Assembly (NCBI GenBank): GCA_964348695.1
Contig: CAYGDI010000003.1
Location: forward strand, 40,854-104,853
DNA length: 64,000 nucleotides
DNA from: JACPYF01 sp964348695
GTDB taxonomy: Bacteria > Patescibacteriota > Saccharimonadia > Saccharimonadales > Saccharimonadaceae
Direction of reading: 5' to 3'
The position numbers were made by a program, and so were the translations under genes. The notes beneath the pieces are model-generated. The model was not told where the DNA came from. It did no database searches and saw nothing but the letters and a program-made list of their open reading frames with translations. Positions 42,890 to 50,889 of this stretch are shown here, piece by piece. Numbering within the stretch: the stretch's first letter is position 1; every line of letters starts with the position of its first letter.

Positions 42890-44557
42890 ATGAATGAAAT
42901 AAATGTAGCAATACAAAACATTGTAAAAGAGTTGTTCGACCAAGAAGTGACGGTTGAGCTTACTAGGCCAGAGCCGCAATTTGGTGATTTTGCTAGCAAC
43001 GTAGCCTTGCAACTTGCTAAAAAAGTAAGTAAAAACCCTCGTGACATAGCTGGAAAGTTGGTTCAAAAGCTCAGTGAGCACGATGATATAGAGAAGGCCG
43101 AAGTAGCAGGTCCTGGGTTTATAAATATTACCTTGAAACAGCAGGTTTTAGAAAAGTTTTTGTATGCAGTGTCGGAAAACAAACTAGAAGCTGAAATACC
43201 AAAACCACGTAGTAACCAGACTGTGGTGATAGAAACCAACAACCCAAATCCTTTTAAGGCGATGCATATCGGGCATGCATTTAATGCAATTATTGCTGAC
43301 ACCATTGCTAATCTACTGGAGGCTAGTGGAGCAAAGGTATACCGAGTTAGTTATCACGGTGATGTTGGCTTGCATGTTGGTAAAAGTATGTATAGTTTGT
43401 TGAAGTATGTAGGCGGTGACATAACGAAACTAAGTAGTATAGCCGAGAATGAGCGTAATACTTTTATGTCACGAATGTATACAGAGGGCTCGCGTGCTTA
43501 CAAAGAAGACGAGGCGGCAAAAGCTGAGATTGATGATCTAGCACAGCAATCATTTGAACCAAAATCTGCAATATACAAAGAAGTCTATGATATTTGTAAA
43601 GAGTGGAGTTTTGAGCAAATTGACCAGATAGTAGATCGTTTGGGTAATAAACCTATTGAGGAACAGGGGAGATTTTTGGAGAGCGATGCTGACTACCGAG
43701 GTGTGAAAATTGTAAAAGACAATGTACCGGGGGTTTTTCAGGAGAGTGATGGAGCGTTAATATTTCCTGGTAGCAAGTACGGAGCGTTTGACAATGCATT
43801 TGTAGCAAGCAATGGTCGTGGACTATACGCCGCACGAGATCTAGGGCTAATGCAACTCAAAAACGAGTATTACCACCCACAAAAAAGCTATATTGTGACA
43901 GCTGAAGAACAAAAGGCGTATTTTGTAGGTGTAATAGCTGCTGCAGAACTTTGCATGCCAGATCTTAAAGATGTGACTGTCAATATTTCGACAGGTACAG
44001 TCAAACTAACTACTGGCAAAATGAGCTCACGTGAAGGTGACGTAGTGGAGATAGATTGGTTGCTGGATCAAATAGCCAGTGCTGTAAAAGAACGTGGTGG
44101 TGAAGAAGATAAAGCAGTAGAGTCGGGCGCTCTGCGATATCAATTTTTGAAAGTAAGAATCGGCTCGGACGTCACATTTGATGTAAATGAATCTATCAAT
44201 GTTATCGGCAATACAGGTCCGTATCTGCAGTATGCGCATGCTCGGGCATGCTCTATTTTGTCAAAAAAAGGTGTGACACCAATGTATGACTCTGAGTTCA
44301 ATGCGTCAGAGCGGATTTTGGCGAGTAAAATGACCGCATATCCAGAGGTAGTGGCATTAGCTACAAAAGAGCTATTGCCACACCATATTTGTACCTATTT
44401 GTATGAGTTGTCCCAAGAGTTTAATCGATTTTACGAAAAGAACCAAGTCATAGGTAGCGAGTTTGAAGTCAATAGACTAAGCTTAGTGTCATGCTATGTA
44501 GGGATCTTACGCCATGGTTTGTCGCTGCTGGGTATAAAATCCCCAGAGAGACTATAA
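42890..44557 (+). CDS. argS: Arginyl-tRNA synthetase
   Basis: 555 residues, ATG 42890, eight bases after TGT-TATAAT (leaderless type). The N-terminal Add-1 domain precedes the class I core: NNPNPFKAMHIGHAFN (HIGH signature) near residue 106-121, DVGLHVGK, and GKMSSREGDV replacing KMSKS near 370. The C-terminal helical anticodon-binding domain ends in SYVGILRHGLSLLGI-like sequence. It charges tRNA-Arg. Length is normal. Confidence 0.96.
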   Translation: MNEINVAIQNIVKELFDQEVTVELTRPEPQFGDFASNVALQLAKKVSKNPRDIAGKLVQKLSEHDDIEKAEVAGPGFINITLKQQVLEKFLYAVSENKLEAEIPKPRSNQTVVIETNNPNPFKAMHIGHAFNAIIADTIANLLEASGAKVYRVSYHGDVGLHVGKSMYSLLKYVGGDITKLSSIAENERNTFMSRMYTEGSRAYKEDEAAKAEIDDLAQQSFEPKSAIYKEVYDICKEWSFEQIDQIVDRLGNKPIEEQGRFLESDADYRGVKIVKDNVPGVFQESDGALIFPGSKYGAFDNAFVASNGRGLYAARDLGLMQLKNEYYHPQKSYIVTAEEQKAYFVGVIAAAELCMPDLKDVTVNISTGTVKLTTGKMSSREGDVVEIDWLLDQIASAVKERGGEEDKAVESGALRYQFLKVRIGSDVTFDVNESINVIGNTGPYLQYAHARACSILSKKGVTPMYDSEFNASERILASKMTAYPEVVALATKELLPHHICTYLYELSQEFNRFYEKNQVIGSEFEVNRLSLVSCYVGILRHGLSLLGIKSPERL

Positions 44558-44655
44558 CTTGCGCATCAATCCGTGCGCGAGTAGAATAGATTACGTGAGC
44601 AAAAGAATTATTATCCTGGATCATCTCTACGTCAATGGCGTGGTGATTGTTCGTG

Positions 44656-44718
44656 GGTAGATTCGCACCACAAAATAGGGACTAATCGAATCTACCTCTT
44701 AGCAGCGGTAGATTTTTT
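44656..44718 (+). promoter_or_regulatory. Attenuator-like alternative hairpins
   Basis: Segment 1, GGTAGATTCG (44656-44665), is fully complementary to segment 2, CGAATCTACC (44687-44696). Segment 2 (AATCTACC, 44689-44696) is also fully complementary to segment 3, GGTAGATT (44707-44714), which is followed by more T to 44718. The 1:2 stem is an antiterminator and the 2:3 stem an intrinsic terminator; they exclude each other. No T-box or known riboswitch consensus is evident. It controls the gene at 44758. Confidence 0.7.
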
Positions 44719-44757
44719 GTTCCTTCCATGTACATCACAATTTATAGGAGGTGGATC

Positions 44758-45096
44758 GTGGCGAGCGACCCACAATTGCGCGAAGCAGTTATGTCGGTAA
44801 TGAACGCACGTTTTGGTGTGTTTGGTGAAGATCAAAAAGATCTCATCGAATACCTCGGCAGCAAACTCAGCTGCGAATGCAGTAGAGGACAGCTCAAAAA
44901 AGCAGTCAACAGTCTGCTGTTCCAAGGCAAGCTGAAGAGAGCTCGGTTCGGTGCGAATTTGGGTTATCTAGCTTGTTTTCCTGACTTTGAGGATTCTAGA
45001 GTGATTCTCTACGTCAAAGGTGTTCCAGATGTAGCGTTCCCAGAGGAGTTCAAGGAGTTCGTCGGGTACTACGATCGGGCAGCGGCGTATTTATAA
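44758..45096 (+). CDS. Hypothetical small protein under attenuation control
   Basis: 112 residues from GTG 44758 behind a perfect AGGAGGT; ATG 44728 in frame lies upstream and precedes that site, so it is less likely. The protein starts with a helical region that may be a winged-helix-like fold (QLREAVMSVMNARFGVFGED; RGQLKKAVNSLLFQGKLKRA). It has two close Cys (CEC) near residue 41. No known family. The preceding attenuator and following strong hairpin make it an independent unit. Confidence 0.6.
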   Translation: MASDPQLREAVMSVMNARFGVFGEDQKDLIEYLGSKLSCECSRGQLKKAVNSLLFQGKLKRARFGANLGYLACFPDFEDSRVILYVKGVPDVAFPEEFKEFVGYYDRAAAYL

Positions 45097-45108
45097 ATCG
45101 TGAAAATA

Positions 45109-45145
45109 GGGGTATTGTTGTGGCAGGAAGCTGCAACAATACCCC
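45109..45145 (+). terminator. Hairpin after the 44758 gene
   Basis: GGGGTATTGTTG (45109-45120), a 13-base loop and CAACAATACCCC (45134-45145), a perfect 12-bp stem. The T-run follows after eight bases, so termination is likely but not textbook. Confidence 0.7.
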
Positions 45146-45197
45146 GACAATATTTTTTGTTACAATGAAATCATCAAATAGGAGATAATAATCAGTT

Positions 45198-45638
45198 ATG
45201 GTACAAAAGAACAAAATAGCAATAGAAGCAGCAGCCAATAGCAACGTGAGTCTCAAAGCTCCCAAAGGACGTCGCAAGCGTTCGGTTGCAAAAAAAGTTA
45301 CAGGTAAAAGTGTGCAGCATGCTAGTGGATTTATGGATTTTATTCGTACTCAGGGGGTTGTTGGCCTAGCAGTAGGTTTGGTTGTTGGTGGTGCAGTTGC
45401 GGTATTAGTCCGATCACTGATAGATAATATTGTCATGCCACCACTTGGTTTTATACTTGGTTCAGCTGAAGGTCTAAAAGGCCTAGAACTCGTGATAGGC
45501 AAAACTGGCGGTAAACAAGCGGTACTTCATTACGGCGTATTTCTCAATGATCTGGTGAATTTTATCATCCTTGCGCTTGTTATATATATGGTTGTTCATA
45601 TGCTTGGTCTCGACAAGCTAGATAAAAAGAAAGCGTAA
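45198..45638 (+). CDS. mscL: Large-conductance mechanosensitive channel MscL
   Basis: 146 residues, ATG 45198 with an AGGAG site upstream. The MscL pattern is clear: FMDFIRTQGVVGLAVGLVVG entering TM1, the VVRSL-like pore-lining region, NIVMPPLGFIL and a second helix (LVNFIILALVIYMVVHML). A basic ~42-residue N-terminal extension (LKAPKGRRKRSVAKK) is longer than in E. coli. It forms a pentameric emergency valve for osmotic downshock. A TACAAT box near 45162 gives a short leader. The next gene, msrB, begins four bases after its stop. Confidence 0.93.
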   Translation: MVQKNKIAIEAAANSNVSLKAPKGRRKRSVAKKVTGKSVQHASGFMDFIRTQGVVGLAVGLVVGGAVAVLVRSLIDNIVMPPLGFILGSAEGLKGLELVIGKTGGKQAVLHYGVFLNDLVNFIILALVIYMVVHMLGLDKLDKKKA

Positions 45639-45641
45639 AAT

Positions 45642-46043
45642 ATGGCGATAGGGGTGAACAAAACTGATGAGCAGTGGCAACAAGAGTTGACGCCCGAACA
45701 GTTTCAAATACTAAGAAAAAAAGGTACAGAGCCTGCTTTTTCTGGCGAGTACGATAGTGTATTTGATGTAGGTACGTATAGTTGTGCAGCGTGCCATGCA
45801 AAACTTTTCAGTAGCGCTACCAAGTTTGATGCGCATTGTGGCTGGCCGAGTTTTTATGATGCTTTGCCTGGTACTGTCGAGTTTCATGAAGATACATCAC
45901 TTGGTGTGAAACGTACAGAGGTAACATGTTCTAGTTGCGGCGGCCATCTCGGCCACGTGTTTGAGGGTGAAGGGCTCGATGTACCAACAGATCAGCGGTA
46001 TTGTATCAATTCTTTGAGTTTGCATTTTCAGCCAGAGAAGTAG
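45642..46043 (+). CDS. msrB: Peptide-methionine (R)-S-oxide reductase MsrB
   Basis: 133 residues, ATG three bases after the mscL stop. Two zinc CxxC pairs are present (SCAACHAKLF and TCSSCGGHLGHVF), then the catalytic Cys in QRYCINSLSL. Reduces methionine-R-sulfoxide in proteins. It is co-transcribed with mscL, perhaps reflecting stress response, which is inference. Length is normal for the single-domain form. Confidence 0.95.
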   Translation: MAIGVNKTDEQWQQELTPEQFQILRKKGTEPAFSGEYDSVFDVGTYSCAACHAKLFSSATKFDAHCGWPSFYDALPGTVEFHEDTSLGVKRTEVTCSSCGGHLGHVFEGEGLDVPTDQRYCINSLSLHFQPEK

Positions 46044-46045
46044 TT

Positions 46046-46074
46046 TTGACATAATAGTAAATTTTTGTTATAAT
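46046..46074 (+). promoter_or_regulatory. Consensus leaderless promoter of the 46082 gene
   Basis: TTGACA (46046-46051), a 17-base spacer and TATAAT (46069-46074) with TGT upstream. ATG follows after seven bases. This is the cleanest leaderless promoter in the window. Confidence 0.9.
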
Positions 46075-46081
46075 AATACTT

Positions 46082-46588
46082 ATGACACATCAATCTTTGG
46101 AAGCTGTAGCAAATGTTCTCGAAAAAATTTCTGCTCCATATGCCGTGCTGCCCGTAGGTGTTCCTGGAAGTGGTAAATCTACTGCTATGTCAGCTCTGGC
46201 GAATACTATTGATATCAAAAAAGTTTGCCCCGATGATATACGTCAAAAACTAACTGGTAATTCGGCCGATCAGACGAAGAATAAAGAGGTTTGGGAGACC
46301 ACACATCGTGAAGTAGGTGAGTTTCTTGGCCTAGGTCAGTCAGTTATTATTGATGCTACACATGTAGCTAAAGAACAGCGGGTAGAGGCTGTGGAGATGT
46401 ATAAGGGATTCGGCGCTACTGCAGTAATAGCAATTGTGTTTGATGTGGACTTGGCTACCGCCAAAGCGCGTAATGCTTCACGTCAACGTGTTGTACCTAC
46501 ACATGTTATTGATCGTATGCACAAGACATTGCTACGTTATCCTGTGACATCAGGGGATGGTTTTGACGAAATATTGCATGTCCAATAA
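46082..46588 (+). CDS. P-loop ATPase/kinase (polynucleotide-kinase-like)
   Basis: 168 residues, leaderless ATG. Walker A is GVPGSGKST (residues ~25-33). PDDIRQKLTGN and IIDATHVAKEQR match the acceptor-site region seen in polynucleotide-kinase-type and zeta-toxin-like P-loop kinases. Its phosphate acceptor is unknown. It lies between msrB and orn but has its own strong promoter. Confidence 0.75.
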   Translation: MTHQSLEAVANVLEKISAPYAVLPVGVPGSGKSTAMSALANTIDIKKVCPDDIRQKLTGNSADQTKNKEVWETTHREVGEFLGLGQSVIIDATHVAKEQRVEAVEMYKGFGATAVIAIVFDVDLATAKARNASRQRVVPTHVIDRMHKTLLRYPVTSGDGFDEILHVQ

Positions 46589-46617
46589 CGTCGACTTTAT
46601 GCTGGTATACTATCTGT

Positions 46618-47160
46618 ATGAGTAAAAAAGCAACAATTTTATGGATGGATCTTGAGATGACGGGGCTCGATCCGATCGAAGACCGTATTATGGAAGTGGC
46701 AGCTATCGCAACTGATTGGGATTTTAACGAAATTGCTACCTATGAGGCGGTTAAACAAGTCGGCCCGAGATTGGTGGAGACACGTATGGCGATGGAAAAA
46801 GAGTTTTGGGATGCAAATCCTGAAGCGCGTGATGGGTTAGTAAAACAGAACTTGCAACAAGGTCGTTCTGGTCGGACAATTGAAAATGAACTATTGGATT
46901 TTATACATACGCATTTTGATAGCTCAAAACCAGTGCTTCTCGCAGGAAATTCAATACACCAAGATAGAAAGTTCATAGCCAATGAATGGACAAGGCTAAA
47001 TAAAAAGCTCCACTACCGGATGCTCGACGTCAGTGCATGGAAAGTAGTGTTTGAGGGTAAGTTTGGTAAAAAATTTGCAAAACCAGGAGATCACAGAGCG
47101 CTGAGTGATATACGAGGCTCTATCTTGGAATTGGAGTATTATCTAAATAAAATGAAATAA
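46618..47160 (+). CDS. orn: Oligoribonuclease
   Basis: 180 residues, ATG six bases after TGG-TATACT (leaderless type). DEDDh exonuclease motifs are in order: WMDLEMTGLD (first Asp/Glu), GNSIHQDRKF and HRALSDIRGS. It degrades 2-5-nt RNA fragments to mononucleotides, finishing mRNA turnover together with the PNPase encoded at the end of this window. Length is normal. Confidence 0.93.
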   Translation: MSKKATILWMDLEMTGLDPIEDRIMEVAAIATDWDFNEIATYEAVKQVGPRLVETRMAMEKEFWDANPEARDGLVKQNLQQGRSGRTIENELLDFIHTHFDSSKPVLLAGNSIHQDRKFIANEWTRLNKKLHYRMLDVSAWKVVFEGKFGKKFAKPGDHRALSDIRGSILELEYYLNKMK

Positions 47161-47169
47161 GTAAATGGT

Positions 47170-47520
47170 ATGAATACAGAGATGACGCACAAAGAATTGG
47201 AAAAATATTTACTAAGTCTACCTGATGTATGGCTTGATTATCCTTTTGGCAAAGACGCTGCAGTCTACAAAGTAGGTCAAAAACAAGATGGCAAAGGCAA
47301 GATGTTTGCAATCATAGGTGAGAATTCAAAGCCTCTTAGAGTGAGTTTAAAGTGTGATCCACAGCTTGCAATCACACTACGTGAAAAATATGAAAGTGTT
47401 GTTCCTGGGTATCATCTCAATAAGAAACATTGGAACACAATTATATGTACTGGCCAATTGAGTAGAGACGATATTTTTGATTTGGCTAGGCTCAGTTATG
47501 GACTAGTTACGGGTCGATAG
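47170..47520 (+). CDS. MmcQ/YjbR family protein
   Basis: 116 residues, ATG 47170; ATG 47182 in frame is an alternative. The YjbR-like pattern is visible: a helical N-terminus, then WLDYPFGKDAAVYKVG, MFAIIGE, RVSLKCDP and the C-terminal YHLNKKHWNTI. Proteins of this fold bind DNA in some cases, but the function is not settled. It follows orn by 9 bases and overlaps the converging 47507 gene by 14 bases. Confidence 0.8.
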   Translation: MNTEMTHKELEKYLLSLPDVWLDYPFGKDAAVYKVGQKQDGKGKMFAIIGENSKPLRVSLKCDPQLAITLREKYESVVPGYHLNKKHWNTIICTGQLSRDDIFDLARLSYGLVTGR

Positions 47521-48079
47521 ATTCCAGCTGGTCATTTGCTTCACTAAAATGTTTGTCGATATTGGCTAGGGTTGTTCTTAGTGATTCGCTTTTTGTTAGT
47601 CCATAAATCTCGCTCATCAGGGCTCTTAGTGATATGATTTTTTTCATGAGGATATCTCTGTATACAATATCAAGTTCGTTTTCTAAGTATGCCTCCTCTA
47701 ATGCGGTTGCGGTCGTTGTGTCGGTTTCGTTTGCGACTACAGCTTGATCTATTTTTTCTGGATAATCAGCTGCTAATGCTGTGGTGAGTTCGTTTATATC
47801 AGATGTGACTGTCAGCGATAAACTGGTGGAAATATCAGATAGCTTTTGATCTTTTAAGTTGCGGGTTGTTTTTGTATCAGAAAGCATTGTTTGTAATGTT
47901 TCGAGTCGTATGATGAGTGCCTGTACTTGTTTGCCGGTTGGATTTTGCCCACTACTCATAAGTAAAACCGTACCTAATATCAGAGCTAGTACACCTCCCG
48001 CAGCGACAAACAGAAACTTACGCGAGAAAGTGTTTTCACGTTGAGGCGATTGCTGGACATAACCATAACTTTTATCCAT
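47507..48079 (-). CDS. Hypothetical membrane-anchored protein, 190 aa
   Basis: ATG 48079, with TGA-TTAAAT nine bases upstream (possible leaderless start). Residues ~22-42 form a transmembrane helix (FLFVAAGGVLALILGTVLLM) after a short polar N-terminus. The rest is a helical extracellular or periplasm-like region rich in Leu, Ser and Thr. No motif recognised. Its 3' end overlaps the 3' end of the mmcQ-like gene. Confidence 0.6.
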   Translation of the reverse strand: MDKSYGYVQQSPQRENTFSRKFLFVAAGGVLALILGTVLLMSSGQNPTGKQVQALIIRLETLQTMLSDTKTTRNLKDQKLSDISTSLSLTVTSDINELTTALAADYPEKIDQAVVANETDTTTATALEEAYLENELDIVYRDILMKKIISLRALMSEIYGLTKSESLRTTLANIDKHFSEANDQLESIDP

Positions 48080-48135
48080 AGTGCATACATTTAATCATAA
48101 ACATTTACAGAGGTAAATAGTGATATAATAGTACT

Positions 48136-49881
48136 ATGCAAGATGCCAAGGAAGAGATTCGTTCACGACTCAATATAGAAGATGTGATAGGTGAGTACGT
48201 GCATCTTAAACGAGCCGGGCGAAGCCTAAAAGGTTTGAGTCCGTTTCAAGACGAGAAAACACCTAGTTTTATGGTAAGTCCTGATAAGCATGTATGGTAT
48301 GATTTTTCTTCAAACCAAGGTGGTGATATGTATAGTTTTATTATGCTTGTCGAAGGCCTTGATTTTCGTGGTGCAATTGAGCTTCTTGCGAGGAAAGCAG
48401 GTGTAGATCTCAGTTTGTATCAAAATATTGATACAGGTTTAGCCAAGAAAAAAGCTCGACTTCTCAAACTGCTGGAGGTAGCGGCTCAGTACTACCAACA
48501 GACTTTGTTGAAGAATCAACATGCTTTAGATTATGTTACAAAGACTCGTGGTTTGAATAAAAAAAGTATTCAAAATTTTGCTATAGGTTATGCCCCGGAT
48601 TCTGTAGACAGTGTCTTGTTGTTTTTGCGCAAAAAAGGTTATTCACAAGATGAGATAAAAGAAGCAGGAATGCTAAATCGTGCGTACAAGGATCTGTTTC
48701 GGGGTCGTATCATGCTGCCACTTTGTGATAGCGCAGGACAGGTTATAGGGTTTACGGGTCGACTCATTACGGACGACCCAAAAGCGCCAAAATACCTCAA
48801 TACTCCACAGACTATTTTGTATGACAAGTCTCGTCATGTCTATGGTTTGCATCTGGCAAAAGAAGCTATTCGCAAACTAGATCAAGCTGTTGTTGTGGAG
48901 GGTAATCTCGACGTTGTTAGTTCACACCAAGCTGGTGTGACACAGGTTGTTGCAACTGCAGGAACAGCACTAACTGAGCAGCATTTTAATACTGTCAAAA
49001 GGTTTTCGCATACTATTGCTTTGGCCTTTGATAACGATCGCGCAGGTATAGCAGCAACAGAACGAGCTATTGAAATCAGCCAAAAACTGGGTATACAAAT
49101 AACGATTGTCAGTATGCCCGAGGGTTACAAAGATCCAGATGAACTACTACAAAAGGACGCAGCTCTTTGGCAAAAGAGTATTGAAAAGTCTATTGCTGCT
49201 GTTGACTGGGTGCTTTTGCAGTATGAGCAACGAGTCGATATACGCACAGCTGAAGGTAAAAGACGTTTTTCTACAGCAGGTCTCGACCTGGTGAGTAAAC
49301 TAATAGACCCTGTAGAAAAGGAGCACTATATACGACATATAGCAAAAATCCTTGATACGAGTGTGAGTTCTATAACCGAAAAACTCGGTAGTATAGATCA
49401 GCAAGATGACCAATCAATACATCTAAAAAAAATCAGTCAACCAAAAGAAGTTGAGAGTGTGCCTGCGCACCGAGTGAATCAAGACAAACTACTTTCTATA
49501 GGCGTCTATGATCCAAAGGTTAGGGGGTTACTGATAGAAATTCATAGCAGCGACCTAGAAACAGAAGAGCAACAGGTAGTTTTGCAATATCTCAAGACAA
49601 CACCAGATGCTGATTTGCAAGGTGATATACCCGAGCCTTTACGTGACCTGGAAACTTATGTTAAGATATTGTTACTTAGAGCTGATGAACGCTATAAGCA
49701 GTGGAACGATATTGATCGTTACGATGAAACTGCAAGGCTCGTCAAGCTAGTCAAACAAAATGCTCGTGAACGTAATAAACAACATCTTATTAAAGATCTT
49801 AAACTGGCTGAACAACAGGGTAATGAACAAAAAGTTATCGATCTTCAGCAACAACTTAATACAATAATCAAGGAGAATTAG
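48136..49881 (+). CDS. dnaG: DNA primase (zinc ligands lost)
   Basis: 581 residues, ATG six bases after TGA-TATAAT (leaderless). The TOPRIM catalytic core is intact: VVVEGNLDVVSSHQAG with its Glu, and ALAFDNDRAG with the metal Asp residues. The N-terminal zinc-binding domain has lost its four ligands: Cys/His/Cys/Cys are replaced by Ser35, Gln38, Asp56 and Ser59 in LSPFQDEKTPSF and VWYDFSSNQGGD. The fold seems kept but zinc-free. The C-terminal region differs from the E. coli helicase-binding domain. It synthesises primers for replication and precedes rpoD. Confidence 0.92.
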   Translation: MQDAKEEIRSRLNIEDVIGEYVHLKRAGRSLKGLSPFQDEKTPSFMVSPDKHVWYDFSSNQGGDMYSFIMLVEGLDFRGAIELLARKAGVDLSLYQNIDTGLAKKKARLLKLLEVAAQYYQQTLLKNQHALDYVTKTRGLNKKSIQNFAIGYAPDSVDSVLLFLRKKGYSQDEIKEAGMLNRAYKDLFRGRIMLPLCDSAGQVIGFTGRLITDDPKAPKYLNTPQTILYDKSRHVYGLHLAKEAIRKLDQAVVVEGNLDVVSSHQAGVTQVVATAGTALTEQHFNTVKRFSHTIALAFDNDRAGIAATERAIEISQKLGIQITIVSMPEGYKDPDELLQKDAALWQKSIEKSIAAVDWVLLQYEQRVDIRTAEGKRRFSTAGLDLVSKLIDPVEKEHYIRHIAKILDTSVSSITEKLGSIDQQDDQSIHLKKISQPKEVESVPAHRVNQDKLLSIGVYDPKVRGLLIEIHSSDLETEEQQVVLQYLKTTPDADLQGDIPEPLRDLETYVKILLLRADERYKQWNDIDRYDETARLVKLVKQNARERNKQHLIKDLKLAEQQGNEQKVIDLQQQLNTIIKEN

Positions 49882-49883
49882 TA

Positions 49884-50870
49884 GTGGTACAAAAAAAGCC
49901 CCAAGCAACAGATGATGATATTATTCAAGAAGACAACGATTTGTTGGGCTTTGAAGAGCCGGCACCGGATGAACTGATTGCAGAAGAAGAGGACACAGAT
50001 GCTCTAGAGGAGCAAGCAAACTTTTCTGATGATATTTCAGATGACTCGGTACGCTTGTACCTGCGTGAGATTGGTAAGATTCCACTACTAAAGCCTGACG
50101 AAGAATTGGCATTGGCACAAAGGGTTGTGAAGGGTGAGAAGAAAGCCAAGGATAAAATGGCCGAAGCTAACATGCGTCTAGTTGTATCGATCGCAAAACG
50201 ATATTCTGGTCGTGGACTCGATTTTCTAGACCTTATCCAAGAAGGCAACACAGGGCTGCTGCGCGCTGTAGAGAAATTTGACCCTGACAAAGGTTTCAAA
50301 TTCAGCACATACGCTACATGGTGGATTCGACAAGCCATTACACGTGCAATTGCTGACCAAGCCAGGGTGATTCGTATCCCAGTGCACATGGTTGAAACAA
50401 TTAACAAACTGCTGCGAACACAACGTCGTATGACCCAAGATCTAAACCGCGAGCCGACTATCGACGAGCTAGCAAAAGAGCTAGAAATGGAACCAGCCAA
50501 AGTTGAATATGTTATCAAGATTAAACAGGATATTCATAGTTTGGATGCCGGTGTAGGGCGTGATGGTGAAGAAGAAGATTCAGTTCTGGGTGACTTTATC
50601 GAGGACGAAGACATGGCTAGTCCAGTTGATTCTGCCGCTGACCAGCTACTAAAGGAACAAGTTCAAGAAGTTTTAGGCAGCCTGAGCGAGCGTGAACAAA
50701 AGATCTTGCGTATGCGATTTGGCCTAGACGACGGTAAAAGCCATACACTAGAGGAAGTCGGGCAAGAATTTAGTGTCACGCGTGAGCGTATTCGACAAAT
50801 CGAAGCTAAAGCTTTGGCAAAACTACGCAAGCACAAAGACGTCAAAAAACTACACGAATACCTAAAGTAA
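49884..50870 (+). CDS. rpoD: Primary sigma factor RpoD/SigA
   Basis: 328 residues, GTG 49884, eight bases after AGGAG. Acidic residues ~1-50 replace region 1.1. Sigma70 region 2 follows (NMRLVVSIAKRYSGRGLDFL and KFSTYATWWIRQAITRAI), with region 3 near 190 and region 4 at the C-terminus (LGSLSEREQKILRMRFGL; HTLEEVGQEFSVTRERIRQI). It directs RNA polymerase to promoters such as the TTGACA/TATAAT sites seen throughout this window. It is just downstream of dnaG, a common arrangement; rpsU is absent. Short but complete. Confidence 0.96.
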   Translation: MVQKKPQATDDDIIQEDNDLLGFEEPAPDELIAEEEDTDALEEQANFSDDISDDSVRLYLREIGKIPLLKPDEELALAQRVVKGEKKAKDKMAEANMRLVVSIAKRYSGRGLDFLDLIQEGNTGLLRAVEKFDPDKGFKFSTYATWWIRQAITRAIADQARVIRIPVHMVETINKLLRTQRRMTQDLNREPTIDELAKELEMEPAKVEYVIKIKQDIHSLDAGVGRDGEEEDSVLGDFIEDEDMASPVDSAADQLLKEQVQEVLGSLSEREQKILRMRFGLDDGKSHTLEEVGQEFSVTRERIRQIEAKALAKLRKHKDVKKLHEYLK

Positions 50871-50877
50871 TAAAGGG

Positions 50878-50883
50878 TATAAT
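50878..50883 (+). promoter_or_regulatory. polA -10 box
   Basis: TATAAT, six bases before the polA ATG at 50890, so a leaderless transcript is likely. It lies just after the rpoD stop. Confidence 0.6.
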
Positions 50884-50889
50884 AAAAGC

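Noticed and set aside
44656..44718. T-box or other known riboswitch
   Set aside because: No conserved T-box sequence or specifier loop is seen; only the alternative hairpins are supported.
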